Source: Kitasatospora sp. MAA19 (GTDB lineage: Bacteria; Actinomycetota; Actinomycetes; Streptomycetales; Streptomycetaceae). Taken from it: a stretch of DNA of 64,000 nucleotides. Location: contig NZ_JARXYZ010000016.1 of assembly GCF_029894125.1 (NCBI RefSeq), positions 62,001-126,000 of the forward strand, written 5' to 3'. The notes under the pieces are model-generated. The model searched no databases. It worked only from the letters and a program-made list of their open reading frames with translations, and was not told where the DNA came from. The number at the start of each line of letters is the position of its first letter. The first letter of the stretch is position 1. Position numbers and translations under genes: made by a program. Below, in pieces: positions 56,239 to 64,000 of the stretch.

Positions 56239-57180
56239 TCAGGTGATGTCGTCGATCTGCTCGTGGCGGGCGGCCGGCACCGGGGCTCCGGCCGCCGGCG
56301 CGGTCGAGGCCTCGACCATCTCGGCACCGGCCACCGGCTGCACCGAGAGGTCCAGCTGCGAGGCCTCCTCGTCGCTCAGCCCGGCATCGGGGTTCCGGCG
56401 GAGCTTGCGCTTGTCGTTGAACAACGCGATGGCCACCGCGATGAAGTAGAGCGCCCAGATCGGCGCGGCCAGGACGAGCATGCTCACCGGATCGGCACTC
56501 GGCGTCGCGAAGGCCGCGAAGACCGTGATGCCCATGACCATGCCGCGCCACCAGCCGAGCAGCCGCTTGCCGGTGACCATGCCGACCATGTTCAGCATCA
56601 CGAGCAGCAGCGGGAACTCGAAGGCCAGGCCGAAGACCAGCACCATCCGGGTGGCGATGTCGAGGTAGTCCTCGGGCGGCAGGATCGGCGTGGTGTGGTT
56701 CGGGGTGAACGAGATCAGCACGTCGACGGTGGTCGGCAGGACCAGGATGGCGCAGCCCACACCGGCCAGGAAGAGCGGTGCCCCGGCGGCCATGAAGATG
56801 ACCGCGTACTTCTTCTCGTGCTTGTGCAGACCGGGCGCCACGAAGGCCCAGACCTGGTAGAGCCAGATCGGCACGGTCGCGACCACACCGGCCGTCAGCG
56901 ACACCTTGAGCATCCAGGTGAAACCGGCGGTCAGACCGATGTTGGAGACCTGGGCGCACTTGCCGTGGTACTGGTCGGCGGTGTCCGGCGTGCAGTGCGG
57001 CAGCGGCGTGAGCAGGAAGTCCTCGATCTTCTTGTGGTAGATCGCCGCGATGATCGTGATCACCACGATCGCCAGGACCGACTTGACCACGCGGTTGCGA
57101 AGTTCCCGCAGGTGGTCGGCGAGGGCCATCCGCCCCTCAGGATCCTTGGACGCCTTCGACGCCTTGGAGAGCTTGCTCAA
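56239..57180 (-). CDS. tatC: Sec-independent protein translocase TatC
   Basis: 313 residues with six membrane segments. Family marks are MALADHLRELRNRVVKSVLA at the N-terminus, TVPIWLYQVWAFVAPGLHKH and FGLAFEFPLLLVMLN. TatC recognises twin-arginine signals and, with TatA/TatB, exports folded proteins. The C-terminal cytoplasmic tail of ~70 residues is longer than in E. coli, as is usual in actinobacteria. The start is a TTG at 57180; the ATG of MALADHL, 17 codons in, is an alternative. 76 bases after tatA. Confidence 0.95.
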   Translation of the reverse strand: MSKLSKASKASKDPEGRMALADHLRELRNRVVKSVLAIVVITIIAAIYHKKIEDFLLTPLPHCTPDTADQYHGKCAQVSNIGLTAGFTWMLKVSLTAGVVATVPIWLYQVWAFVAPGLHKHEKKYAVIFMAAGAPLFLAGVGCAILVLPTTVDVLISFTPNHTTPILPPEDYLDIATRMVLVFGLAFEFPLLLVMLNMVGMVTGKRLLGWWRGMVMGITVFAAFATPSADPVSMLVLAAPIWALYFIAVAIALFNDKRKLRRNPDAGLSDEEASQLDLSVQPVAGAEMVEASTAPAAGAPVPAARHEQIDDIT

Positions 57181-57256
57181 CCCCGGTCCTCAACTCGTGC
57201 GTCGAGGCCCGCCGGTCGACGGGCCTCCGTGGTCGCGTTCGTCACGTGCGCCGCGC

Positions 57257-57574
57257 TCAGTGCGGGCGGTCGCCGTCGGGCGCGGACGGCCCGGCGGTGG
57301 GCTCGGCCACCGGACGGGCCGTGCCCGACGCGCCCGGAGCGGCCTGGATGGTCCTGGCCGCGGTCGTCGCCGGACCACCGTCGACCTGCGCCGCCGGGGG
57401 CGGCGTCGCGGCGTCGCCCTCCTCGGCGCCGTCCGAGCGCATCGCCCTGGCCTCGCTCTTCAGGATCCGCATCGACTTCCCGAGCGAACGCGCCAGATCG
57501 GGCAGCCGCTTCGCGCCGAACAGCAGGACGGCGAAAACCACGACCACCACGATCGCGGTCATCGAGATACGCAT
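57257..57574 (-). CDS. tatA: Twin-arginine translocase subunit TatA
   Basis: 105 residues. A single N-terminal membrane segment (ISMTAIVVVVVFAVLLFGAK) is followed by the TatA hinge and amphipathic helix RLPDLARSLGKSMRILKSEA, then an acidic, Pro/Ala-rich disordered tail. FGxKRLPDLARSLG is the defining motif. It forms the size-adapting pore with TatC. ATG start at 57574. Confidence 0.93.
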   Translation of the reverse strand: MRISMTAIVVVVVFAVLLFGAKRLPDLARSLGKSMRILKSEARAMRSDGAEEGDAATPPPAAQVDGGPATTAARTIQAAPGASGTARPVAEPTAGPSAPDGDRPH

Positions 57575-57785
57575 GCGCGACCACCTTCACTCATGGCGAC
57601 CCGTCGGGCCGCCCGCCGCGGATGGTAACCGCTGCGGATGACGCCACGACGACGGCCTCCCTAACAGGACAGCGACCCCCGTTCGCCGTGAAGCAGTGCA
57701 GGAGCCACCTGAGAGCGTAACCCGCCCGGGCCTCCCGGCAGCAGCCCCGTCCCACCGACGGCCCCACTGTGCTACCGGACCGGCC

Positions 57786-57962
57786 CTACCGGCCGGGCAC
57801 GGCCGAGGCCAGGTCCCCCGCCGCCTCGGCCAGCGCCCGCGAGGCCGCGTCCACGCCCTTGGCCAGCGCCCGCACGTCCAGCCAGAGCCGGATCGCGAGC
57901 GCCCCGAGGACCAGCAGGCCCGCGGTGGCGAGCAGGACGGCGGCGACGAGCATCCAGGACAT
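57786..57962 (-). CDS. Small single-pass membrane protein
   Basis: 58 residues: an N-terminal membrane segment (WMLVAAVLLATAGLLVLGAL) followed by a helical Ala-rich tail (LAKGVDAASRALAEAAGDLA). ATG at 57962. A TATAGG -10-like element lies about 15 bases upstream. Small proteins of this shape sit beside tatA/pafC in other streptomycetes as I recall. Function unknown. Confidence 0.6.
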   Translation of the reverse strand: MSWMLVAAVLLATAGLLVLGALAIRLWLDVRALAKGVDAASRALAEAAGDLASAVPGR

Positions 57963-58007
57963 GCGCCCCACCCTATACGGGCCCACCTGCGGCTCCGGCC
58001 GGGTGCG

Positions 58008-58238
58008 CTACCCCTCGGCCGGGACGAGCCGCATGGTGCGGACCCCGGCACCGGTGAGCGCCGCGACGATCTTCTCCCCGGCCGGCTTGCGCACCGCCGC
58101 CCCGCAGAGCGGACAGCCGAAGCTGTAGTACGCCTGGGCCGGGGTACGACCGAGGGTCAGCCGGAACTCCTCGGCCGGGAGCTCGACCTTCTCCCGGCAC
58201 TCGGAGCAGTACACCTTGAATCTGGTCCCGGGCTCCAC
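58008..58238 (-). CDS. Small zinc-ribbon-like protein
   Basis: 76 residues with two CxxC pairs: FKVYCSECREKVELPA and YYSFGCPLCGAAVRKP, probably binding one zinc. The rest is KIVAALTGAGVRTMRLVPAE. The GTG at 58238 is three bases after the pafC stop, so it is co-transcribed with pafBC. No function is known. Confidence 0.8.
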   Translation of the reverse strand: MEPGTRFKVYCSECREKVELPAEEFRLTLGRTPAQAYYSFGCPLCGAAVRKPAGEKIVAALTGAGVRTMRLVPAEG

Positions 58239-58241
58239 CGA

Positions 58242-59216
58242 TCAGACCTGCCGCTCCCCGCCGACCGTCGGCTCGCCGTAGGCGGCCAGCGCCTCCAGGG
58301 CGGCCGCGCGGGCCTGTCCGGCCAGCTCGGGCGGCGAGACGATCCGGCCGTCCCGGCCCAGCCGCAGCGCCAGCGGGCGCAGCTGGGAGGGGTCGGCGCT
58401 GCGCAGGGTGATCCGCAGTCCGCCGTCGGGCAGTTCCTCGGCCCGGTCGTGGGTGTAGTACTCGGCCACCCAGCGCCCACCGGAGGAGACCTCGACGACC
58501 ACCTCGGGGTCGTCCGCGGACGGGTTGACCAGCCCGCCGCTCAGGTCGCGCGGCTCGCGCCGGGGCGGGTCGGCCGGGACGTCCAGCACCCGGATCTCGG
58601 CGACCCGGTCCAGCCGGAACATCCGGTGGTCCTCGGAGGTGCGGCACCAGGCCTCGAGGTAGGTGTGGCCCTCGGTGAGCAGCCGGATCGGGTCGACCTC
58701 GCGCTCGGTCATCCCGCCGCGCCCGTGCGAGTAGTAGCGCAGCCACAGCCGGCGCCCCTCGCTGAGCGCGCGGTCGATGTCCGCGAACACGTGGCCCTCC
58801 GCCTCGAAGGTCACGCCGACCCGGGCGCTGCCGGCGGCGCTCTCTCCGGCCGCGTTCTCGATCTTGACGACGGCCCGGGTGAGCGCCTCGCGGTCGCCCG
58901 CCCGCAGGCCGGGCAGGCCGGCCACCGCACGGGCGGCGACCAGCAGCGCGGTGGCCTCGTCGGCGGCCAGGCGCAGCGGCTGGGCCACGTCGTCGACGTT
59001 GTGCCACCAGATCCGCTCGCCGTCGGTGTCGATGTCGAGCAGGTCGCCGCCGCGGAAGCTGGTGCCGCACATCGGCAGCACGTTGAGGTCCCCGATCAGC
59101 TCGCGCTCGGAGATCCCGAAGGCGCGGGCCACCTCGGCCACCTCGGCGCCGGGGCGCTCGCGCAGGTAAGTGACCAGCGACAGCATCCGCCTGGTCTGGT
59201 CGATCGCGTTGCTCAC
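58242..59216 (-). CDS. pafC: WYL-domain regulator PafC
   Basis: 324 residues. A helix-turn-helix region (VAEVARAFGISERELIGDLN) precedes the WYL domain (LWLRYYSHGRGGMTEREVDP, TYLEAWCRTSEDHRMFRLDR) and the WCX C-terminal extension. With PafB it forms a heterodimeric activator of the mycobacterial DNA-damage response. GTG start at 59216 overlaps the pafB stop (GTGA). Confidence 0.92.
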   Translation of the reverse strand: MSNAIDQTRRMLSLVTYLRERPGAEVAEVARAFGISERELIGDLNVLPMCGTSFRGGDLLDIDTDGERIWWHNVDDVAQPLRLAADEATALLVAARAVAGLPGLRAGDREALTRAVVKIENAAGESAAGSARVGVTFEAEGHVFADIDRALSEGRRLWLRYYSHGRGGMTEREVDPIRLLTEGHTYLEAWCRTSEDHRMFRLDRVAEIRVLDVPADPPRREPRDLSGGLVNPSADDPEVVVEVSSGGRWVAEYYTHDRAEELPDGGLRITLRSADPSQLRPLALRLGRDGRIVSPPELAGQARAAALEALAAYGEPTVGGERQV

Positions 59217-60190
59217 GCCCGCACTCCTTCACTCAGCCCGGCGACGGCCCGCAGCCGGTCGATCACGTCGGCCCGCAGCTCCTCGGGGCCGAGCACCAGC
59301 ACGTCCGGCCCGAACTCCGCGAGGTCGGCGCCCAGCCCGTTGCCGTACGGGATCTCCAGTTCGTCCCAGTCCTCGTCCACCCGCGAGCTGCTCAGCGCCT
59401 TGGTGCGCAGCGGGAAGCCCGCCCCCCGGCGGACCCGGACGGAGGCGGTGGCGGTGGCGCCCTCACCGGCGAACTTCGCGACGGTGGCGCGGACGTCCAC
59501 GTGCTCGGGCACGGTGCCGAGGAACGCGCCGGACTTGGCCCGGACCTTGCCGATGATCCGGCTGAGCCGGAACACCCGGGCGTCGCCGCGGTCGCGGTCC
59601 CACCCCGCCAGGTACCAGTGCCCGCGCCAGCACTCCAGTGCCCACGGCTCGACGCTGCGCAGTTCGACGGCGGCGGCGCCGGCCTTGCGGTACTCGAAGC
59701 CGACCGCTCGGCGGTCCCGGGCGGCGGTGAGCAGCGGCTCGAACGCGGCCTCCCGGGCGGGGATGCGCGGCTCCAGGGCGGTCCGGCCCTCGGGCTCGGC
59801 GAACGGCACCCCGGCCGCGCGCAGCTTCTGCAGCGCGCCGCTGGCCGCGCCGGACATCTTGGCCTGCTGCCAGACCCGGGCGGCCAGGGTCAGCGCGGCC
59901 GCCTCCTCGGCGTCCAGCGCGATCTCGGGCAGCCGGTTGCGGTCGGCGCGGGCCAGGTAGCCGAGTTCGCCGTCCAGGGCGTTCTCGTCCACGTCGATCA
60001 CCAGGCCGAGTTCCCGCAGGTCGTCCTTGTCCCGCTCGAACATCCGGTTGAAGGCGTCCTCGCTGCTGTTCTGCCAGGCTTCGCGATACGCCTCGATGGA
60101 TTCCCGCAGCTCCTTCTTGGAGAGCGGACGCCTGGTGTTCATCAGGCACAGGGCGAGATTCATCAGCCGCTCTGCCTTGGCGATCGCCAT
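59213..60190 (-). CDS. pafB: WYL-domain regulator PafB
   Basis: 325 residues: N-terminal winged helix (RLMNLALCLMNTRRPLSKKE, FNRMFERDKDDLRELGLVID), WYL domain (AVGFEYRKAGAAAVELRSVE, HWYLAGWDRDRGDARVFRLS) and WCX domain. Partner of the overlapping pafC. The pair follows the Pup-proteasome genes in actinobacteria. ATG start at 60190. Confidence 0.93.
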   Translation of the reverse strand: MAIAKAERLMNLALCLMNTRRPLSKKELRESIEAYREAWQNSSEDAFNRMFERDKDDLRELGLVIDVDENALDGELGYLARADRNRLPEIALDAEEAAALTLAARVWQQAKMSGAASGALQKLRAAGVPFAEPEGRTALEPRIPAREAAFEPLLTAARDRRAVGFEYRKAGAAAVELRSVEPWALECWRGHWYLAGWDRDRGDARVFRLSRIIGKVRAKSGAFLGTVPEHVDVRATVAKFAGEGATATASVRVRRGAGFPLRTKALSSSRVDEDWDELEIPYGNGLGADLAEFGPDVLVLGPEELRADVIDRLRAVAGLSEGVRA

Positions 60191-60324
60191 CGCTGACCCT
60201 TCCGGTGTGCCGCGCCGTGCGCGGGGTGCGCCGCCGGGTAGTCGTCACCCGGCGGGACCGACCGTACCGGTAGCGGTACGCACTGCAAAAGCGGCGTCCG
60301 GCACCTGCTCCTCAGGACACGACC

Positions 60325-60356
60325 GTGGGCCGAACCCCCGACGGGGTTCGGCCCAC
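60325..60356 (-). terminator. Terminator after the small FKBP gene
   Basis: A perfect 14-pair stem (GTGGGCCGAACCCC and complement) with loop CGAC lies 10 bases after the stop. Confidence 0.85.
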
Positions 60357-60366
60357 GACAGCAGGC

Positions 60367-60744
60367 TCAGACGCCCAGCAGGTCGACCACGAAGATCAGG
60401 GTCGAGCCCGCCGGGATGAGCGGGGTCGGCGACTGGTTGCCGTAGCCCAGGTGCGGCGGGATGACCAGCTCGCGGCGGCCGCCGACCTTCATGCCGGCGA
60501 CGCCCTGGTCCCAGCCCTTGATGACCCGGCCCGCGCCCAGCGGGAACGCGAACTCGTTCGGGGTCCGGTTCCAGCTGGCGTCGAACTCCTCGCCGGTCTC
60601 GAAGGTCACGCCGACGTAGCGGACCTTGACGTTCTGACCCGGCTTGGCCTCGGCCCCGTCACCGACGACGATGTCGCGGATCTGCAGCTCCGCCGGAGCG
60701 TCACCGCCCGGGAAGTCGATCTCAGGCTTCTCGTTGAGGCTCAC
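60367..60744 (-). CDS. Cytoplasmic FKBP-type peptidyl-prolyl isomerase
   Basis: 125 residues, single FKBP domain: VRYVGVTFETGEEFDASWNR, VIKGWDQGVAGMKVGGRREL, PPHLGYGNQSPTPLIPAGST, LIFVVDLLGV. Active-site residues (Asp, Trp of GWDQG, Tyr of LGYG) are conserved. No signal peptide. It catalyses prolyl cis-trans isomerisation and is probably FK506-sensitive. GTG start at 60744 with AAGAGGG upstream. Confidence 0.93.
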   Translation of the reverse strand: MSLNEKPEIDFPGGDAPAELQIRDIVVGDGAEAKPGQNVKVRYVGVTFETGEEFDASWNRTPNEFAFPLGAGRVIKGWDQGVAGMKVGGRRELVIPPHLGYGNQSPTPLIPAGSTLIFVVDLLGV

Positions 60745-60852
60745 AGTCCCTCTTCTCGTGCTTCTCGTATTCGCTTGCGGTCACGACCAAGCGGCGGACG
60801 CCCGCACCCCGGTCCGTTCCCGGACCACGGTACGGGCGCCCGCCGCCCGTAC

Positions 60853-60876
60853 GGGTCCGGCCACGCGGCCGGACCC
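60853..60876 (-). terminator. Terminator after the membrane FKBP gene
   Basis: GGGTCCGGCC pairs with GGCCGGACCC across a four-base loop. Confidence 0.75.
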
Positions 60877-60913
60877 GAAGGTCACACGCACACCATTGTC
60901 ACCCGAAAGTGGA

Positions 60914-62227
60914 TCAGCCCTGACCGGCGTCCAGGATGTCCACCACGAACACCAGCGGCGCGCCCGGCGGGATGTCGCCCTGGCCCTTGTCGCCGTAGGC
61001 CAGCGCGGCCGGGATCACCAGCTCCACCCGGCTGCCGACGGTCTGGCCCACCAGGCCCTGGTCCCAGCCCTGGATGACCTGACCGCCGCCGACCGGGAAG
61101 GAGAACGCCTGGCCCTTGCTGAGCGAGGAGTCGAACACCTTGCCGTCCTTGAACAGCGCGCCGGTGTACTGGACGACGACCTTCTCGCCCTTCTCCACCT
61201 TCGGCCCGGTGCCCTGGATCAGGACGTGCGTCTTCAGCTCGGTCGGGTCCTTCGCGCCGGCCACCGGGGTGATCTCGGCCGGCTTCTTGCCGTTGTCCTT
61301 GACCTGCGGGAAGTCCGCCGGCGGCGGCGTGACGGTGCCGCTCACCACCGCGTCGGGCGCGCTGGAGTTGCGGATGTCGATCACGAAGATCAGGTCGTCC
61401 TTGGCCCCGATCGACATGTCGGCCTTGCCCTGGGAGCCGAACGCGGCGGCCGGCGGGGCCACCACGAGGATCCGGCTGCCGGCCTTCTTCCCGACCACGG
61501 CCTGGTCCAGCGCCGGGATCAGCGCGTCCGTGCCGGCCTGGAAGATCTGCGGCTTGCCGTTGTTGTCGTACGAGCTCGGGATGTCCTTGCCGGTGTTCCA
61601 GTCCTTGGCGGTGTAGTCCACCGAGGTCCAGGAGTTCTTGTCCACCTTGGGGCCGGTGCCCTCGGACAGCACCTTGACCACGAAGGTGCCGTCGGACGCC
61701 TCGCCCGGCACCTGGATCTCGGCCTTCTTGCCGAAGTCGCCGGCGACCGTCGGCAGCACCTTGGCGCTGTCCTTGATCGGCGGCACCGGGTCGGCGGTCG
61801 GGGTGGGCGGCGCGGACTTGGCCGCATCCGGCTTCGCGGCGGTGTCCGACGTGGAGCCGTCCTTGTTCACCAGGTACAGCGTCACGGCGCTGCCGGCCAG
61901 CAGTACGGCCAGCACCGTGCCGAGGATCACGCCCAGCCGGCCCACCCCTGGCGGGTTCTCGTCGTACCCGGCCTCCGAGGTGTCGCCCCGGCGCACGGTG
62001 GAGGCGAAGATCTGCGGGGTGTCGTCGGTCTTGGTCCCGCCCGTGGCACGCGGCTGCTCGCCGGGCTGCGCCCAGCCGGCCTGCTGCTTCAGGATCGACG
62101 GCGGGACGACGATCGACTCACCGTCCCCCGGAAGCGGGCCGCCGGGGCGCGAGGCGGCCGGGTCACCCGCAGAGCTGTCGTTCGCCGCGGTACCGGCCCC
62201 GCCCGGGCTCGGCGTCTTCTCAGTCAT
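60914..62227 (-). CDS. Membrane-anchored FKBP-type prolyl isomerase with two domains
   Basis: 437 residues. A disordered cytoplasmic N-terminus (~95 residues) leads to one membrane segment at about 97-119 (RLGVILGTVLAVLLAGSAVT), then two extracytoplasmic FKBP-like domains. The first (about 165-310) is divergent (DALIPALDQAVVGKKAGSRI); the second (about 340-437) keeps GGGQVIQGWDQGLVGQTVGS and ALAYGDKGQGDIPPGAPLVF. It likely folds exported proteins. The ATG at 62227 has GGGGAG upstream and is used over the longer open frame. Confidence 0.88.
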   Translation of the reverse strand: MTEKTPSPGGAGTAANDSSAGDPAASRPGGPLPGDGESIVVPPSILKQQAGWAQPGEQPRATGGTKTDDTPQIFASTVRRGDTSEAGYDENPPGVGRLGVILGTVLAVLLAGSAVTLYLVNKDGSTSDTAAKPDAAKSAPPTPTADPVPPIKDSAKVLPTVAGDFGKKAEIQVPGEASDGTFVVKVLSEGTGPKVDKNSWTSVDYTAKDWNTGKDIPSSYDNNGKPQIFQAGTDALIPALDQAVVGKKAGSRILVVAPPAAAFGSQGKADMSIGAKDDLIFVIDIRNSSAPDAVVSGTVTPPPADFPQVKDNGKKPAEITPVAGAKDPTELKTHVLIQGTGPKVEKGEKVVVQYTGALFKDGKVFDSSLSKGQAFSFPVGGGQVIQGWDQGLVGQTVGSRVELVIPAALAYGDKGQGDIPPGAPLVFVVDILDAGQG

Positions 62228-62370
62228 GACTCCCCATCCATCTCGCCACGAGGTCTTCCAGATCTGCGACCGGCGTGCTGAGCGCCGGTCTGCCGTCGCA
62301 CCATCCGCCCCGGCCTTGGCGCCGGGCGGCGCCTGCCACAGTGCGAGGGCAGTATGACAGCTCAGGATGA

Positions 62371-62402
62371 GGGCGGACGCTTCGTTGTACGAGCGTCCGC
62401 CC
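62371..62402 (-). terminator. Terminator after the FKBP lipoprotein gene
   Basis: GGGCGGACGCT pairs with AGCGTCCGCCC over a ten-base loop, about 30 bases after the stop at 62431. Confidence 0.75.
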
Positions 62403-62430
62403 AAGCGTACGGAATCCCCCGGGCGACTTC

Positions 62431-63417
62431 CTAGACCGCTTCCAGAATGTCGATCACGAAGACCAGCGTGGAGTTGGGCGGCACCGAGCCCTGCGCCTGG
62501 TCCTTGTAGCCGAGCCCGGGCGGCACCACGAGCTGGACCCGGCTGCCGACGGTCTGGCCGACCAGCCCCTTGTCCCAGCCCTCGATCACGCTGCCGGTGC
62601 CGATCTGCACCGCCTGCGCGCCGCCGTGCGTCCAGGAGGCGTCGAACTGCTGGCCGTTGTTCCAGAGCACCCCGGTGTACTGCACCACCAGGGTCTGCCC
62701 GGTCTTGACCTGCTTGCCCTCGCCCTTGATGAGCACCGCCTGCTGGAGGTCGGTGGGCGCGGCCTGCCCGGCCGGGACGGTGATCGTCACCGGGGCCTTG
62801 CCGTTGTCCTTGACCTGCGGCAGGTTCGCCGGCGGCTGGGTCATGGCGCCGCTCAGCGTGGAGTCCTGCGGCAGGCTCTCCATGATGTCCAGGACGAACA
62901 CCACGGTGTCGCCCTTGCTGACGCCGAGCTGGGTGCTGCCCTGCTCGCCGAAGGCCGCCGCCGGCGGGGCCACCACCAGCAGCCGGCTGCCGACCTTCTT
63001 GCCGATCACGCTCTGGTCCAGCGCCGGCACCAGCTGCCCGCTGCCCGCCTGGTAGAGCTGCGGCTTCCCGCTCGGGTCGTACGAGCTGGGCAGGTCCTTG
63101 CCGGTGGTCCAGTCCTTCGCCGTGTAGTTGACCGTCACCCAGTCGCCCTTGTTGACCGCCGGCCGGTCGCCCTCGCTGACGGTGTTCACCACGAACTGGC
63201 CGCTGGGCTGGCCCTCGGGGAGGGTGATGGTGGCCTTGCTGCCGAACCCGCCCTCCGAGAGCGTGGGCATCGGCGACGCCTCGCCGACCGGCGCGGGCAC
63301 CGTCGGAGGCGCGCTCGGCGCGGACGGAGTCGCCGGGCCGGCCGCCTTGGGCGAACTGCTGCAGGCGACCGCCAGCAGCAGCGGCAGGGTGAGAAGCAAA
63401 CCGGCGGTGCGGCGCAC
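62431..63417 (-). CDS. FKBP-type prolyl isomerase lipoprotein with two domains
   Basis: 328 residues. A lipoprotein signal MRRTAGLLLTLPLLLAVACS with lipobox LAVAC is followed by a Pro/Ser/Ala linker and two FKBP-like domains: a divergent first (GQLVPALDQSVIGKKVGSRL) and a conserved second (GSVIEGWDKGLVGQTVGSRV, GLGYKDQAQGSVPPNSTLVF). It is a paralogue of the adjacent membrane-anchored FKBP. The GTG at 63417 gives a clean signal peptide and has AGGA upstream; the longer open frame would bury it. Confidence 0.9.
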   Translation of the reverse strand: MRRTAGLLLTLPLLLAVACSSSPKAAGPATPSAPSAPPTVPAPVGEASPMPTLSEGGFGSKATITLPEGQPSGQFVVNTVSEGDRPAVNKGDWVTVNYTAKDWTTGKDLPSSYDPSGKPQLYQAGSGQLVPALDQSVIGKKVGSRLLVVAPPAAAFGEQGSTQLGVSKGDTVVFVLDIMESLPQDSTLSGAMTQPPANLPQVKDNGKAPVTITVPAGQAAPTDLQQAVLIKGEGKQVKTGQTLVVQYTGVLWNNGQQFDASWTHGGAQAVQIGTGSVIEGWDKGLVGQTVGSRVQLVVPPGLGYKDQAQGSVPPNSTLVFVIDILEAV

Positions 63418-63479
63418 GGGGGTCCTAACTGTCGTTCGAGGTCGGCTCTCCTGACTCGACGGACAGCGTATGCCCGGAC

Positions 63480-63518
63480 GGTGTCCGGCCCCGGTAGACA
63501 CCACCGGGGCCGGACACC
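63480..63518 (-). terminator. Hairpin terminator after pafA
   Basis: A 15-pair stem (GGTGTCCGGCCCCGG and complement) with a nine-base loop lies 30 bases after the pafA stop. Confidence 0.8.
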
Positions 63519-63549
63519 GCCTTGATCACAAACCCGAGGTCGCCGCGGA

Positions 63550-64000
63550 TCACATCCCGGCGATGAGCTTCTCCACCCGCTCGTCCACCGAGCGGAACGG
63601 GTCCTTGCAGAGCACCGTCCGCTGCGCCTGGTCGTTCAGCTTCAGGTGCACCCAGTCCACCGTGAAGTCCCGGCGCTGTTCCTGCGCCCGCCGGATGAAG
63701 TCCCCGCGCAGCCGGGCCCGGGTGGTCTGCGGCGGGATCGACTTGGCCTCGAAGGTCTTGAGGTCGGTGGTCACCCGCTGCGCCTGGCCCTTGCCCTGGA
63801 GCAGGTAGAACAGCCCGCGCCGGCGGTGGATGTCGTGGTACGCGAGGTCGATCTGGGCCACCCGGGGGTTGGACATGCTCATCTGGTGCTTCTCGCGGTA
63901 GCGCTCGATGAGCTTGTACTTCATGATCCAGTCGATCTCGGTGGCCACCCCGTCCAGGTTCTCGGTGCGGACGGCCTCCAGGGTCCGGCCCCACAGGTCG
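63550..64000 (-). CDS. pafA: Pup--protein ligase PafA, C-terminal part (runs off the window)
   Basis: About 150 C-terminal residues: TEIDWIMKYKLIERYREKHQ, VAQIDLAYHDIHRRRGLFYL, RARLRGDFIRRAQEQRRDFT and DWVHLKLNDQAQRTVLCKDP, matching the carboxylate-amine-ligase C-domain of PafA. It ends at TGA 63550. PafA attaches Pup to lysines of proteasome substrates. The gene order pafA-FKBPs-pafB-pafC matches streptomycetes. Confidence 0.93.
   Translation of the reverse strand, partial: DLWGRTLEAVRTENLDGVATEIDWIMKYKLIERYREKHQMSMSNPRVAQIDLAYHDIHRRRGLFYLLQGKGQAQRVTTDLKTFEAKSIPPQTTRARLRGDFIRRAQEQRRDFTVDWVHLKLNDQAQRTVLCKDPFRSVDERVEKLIAGM

Noticed and set aside
53407..57720. A 1437-codon open frame on the plus strand
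   Set aside because: It is antisense to the dehydrogenase, tatC and tatA genes; its Gly/Arg/Gln-rich composition is what GC-rich third positions produce on the opposite strand.
1..64000. tRNA genes, CRISPR arrays, insertion sequences, integrases
   Set aside because: None was recognised on either strand; repeats present are short and local.

Overview
The window is a stretch of chromosome from a high-GC actinomycete of the Streptomyces/Kitasatospora type. This rests on very high GC, frequent GTG and TTG starts, and a backbone gene order that I recall from Streptomyces coelicolor: pheS, sensor kinase, TrmH-type methylase, rplT, rpmI, infC, DUF1844, SseB, then later 5'-3' exonuclease, helY, tatC, tatA, pafC, pafB, FKBPs, pafA. 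No tRNA, rRNA, CRISPR array, insertion sequence or phage module was seen.

Layout. 1-7.4 kb: translation housekeeping (start of pheS, rplT-rpmI-infC operon with an ATC-initiated infC behind a transcription attenuator). 7.4-10.5 kb: a small protein ending in an amyloid-signalling-like motif, a membrane-anchored AA10 LPMO, a corrupted-looking homopolymer stretch and a DUF2510 protein. 10.6-15.1 kb: a gamma-glutamylation catabolic cluster (GlnA4/GlnA3-like ligase, aldehyde dehydrogenase, SDR and a divergent C26 hydrolase) for ethanolamine or polyamines. 15.2-20.4 kb: an orphan fatty-acid-like operon (decayed acyl-ACP desaturase, cyclopropane-synthase-like methyltransferase, MFS exporter, ACP, ketosynthase, SGNH hydrolase). 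20.7-26.8 kb: CDF metal exporter, exonuclease, radical SAM relic, TrmO, a hairpin array and helY.

26.8-56.1 kb lies between helY and tatC, which I recall as neighbours in S. coelicolor, so it is probably an accessory island. Its core is the most interesting thing here. It encodes a complete trans-4-hydroxyproline pathway: 4-hydroxyproline 2-epimerase, three-subunit D-hydroxyproline dehydrogenase, DapA-type deaminase and 2-oxoglutarate-semialdehyde dehydrogenase, plus a second proline-racemase-family protein and an OCD-family reductase. The same island has a secreted M6 metalloprotease, an S9 peptidase, a five-gene oligopeptide ABC transporter, a class V aminotransferase and an FCD-type GntR regulator. 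The same ~14-bp palindrome (about TGTGAMATNTYACA) is found at the promoters of all of these units. I infer a single regulon that takes collagen-like, hydroxyproline-rich protein from extracellular proteolysis to 2-oxoglutarate. Interleaved are soxR, a toxin-antitoxin remnant, a nitronate monooxygenase and a two-component/ABC module.

56.2-64 kb returns to the backbone: Tat translocase, pafBC, three FKBP-type prolyl isomerases (one cytoplasmic, one membrane-anchored, one lipoprotein) and the end of pafA, with a strong hairpin after most units.
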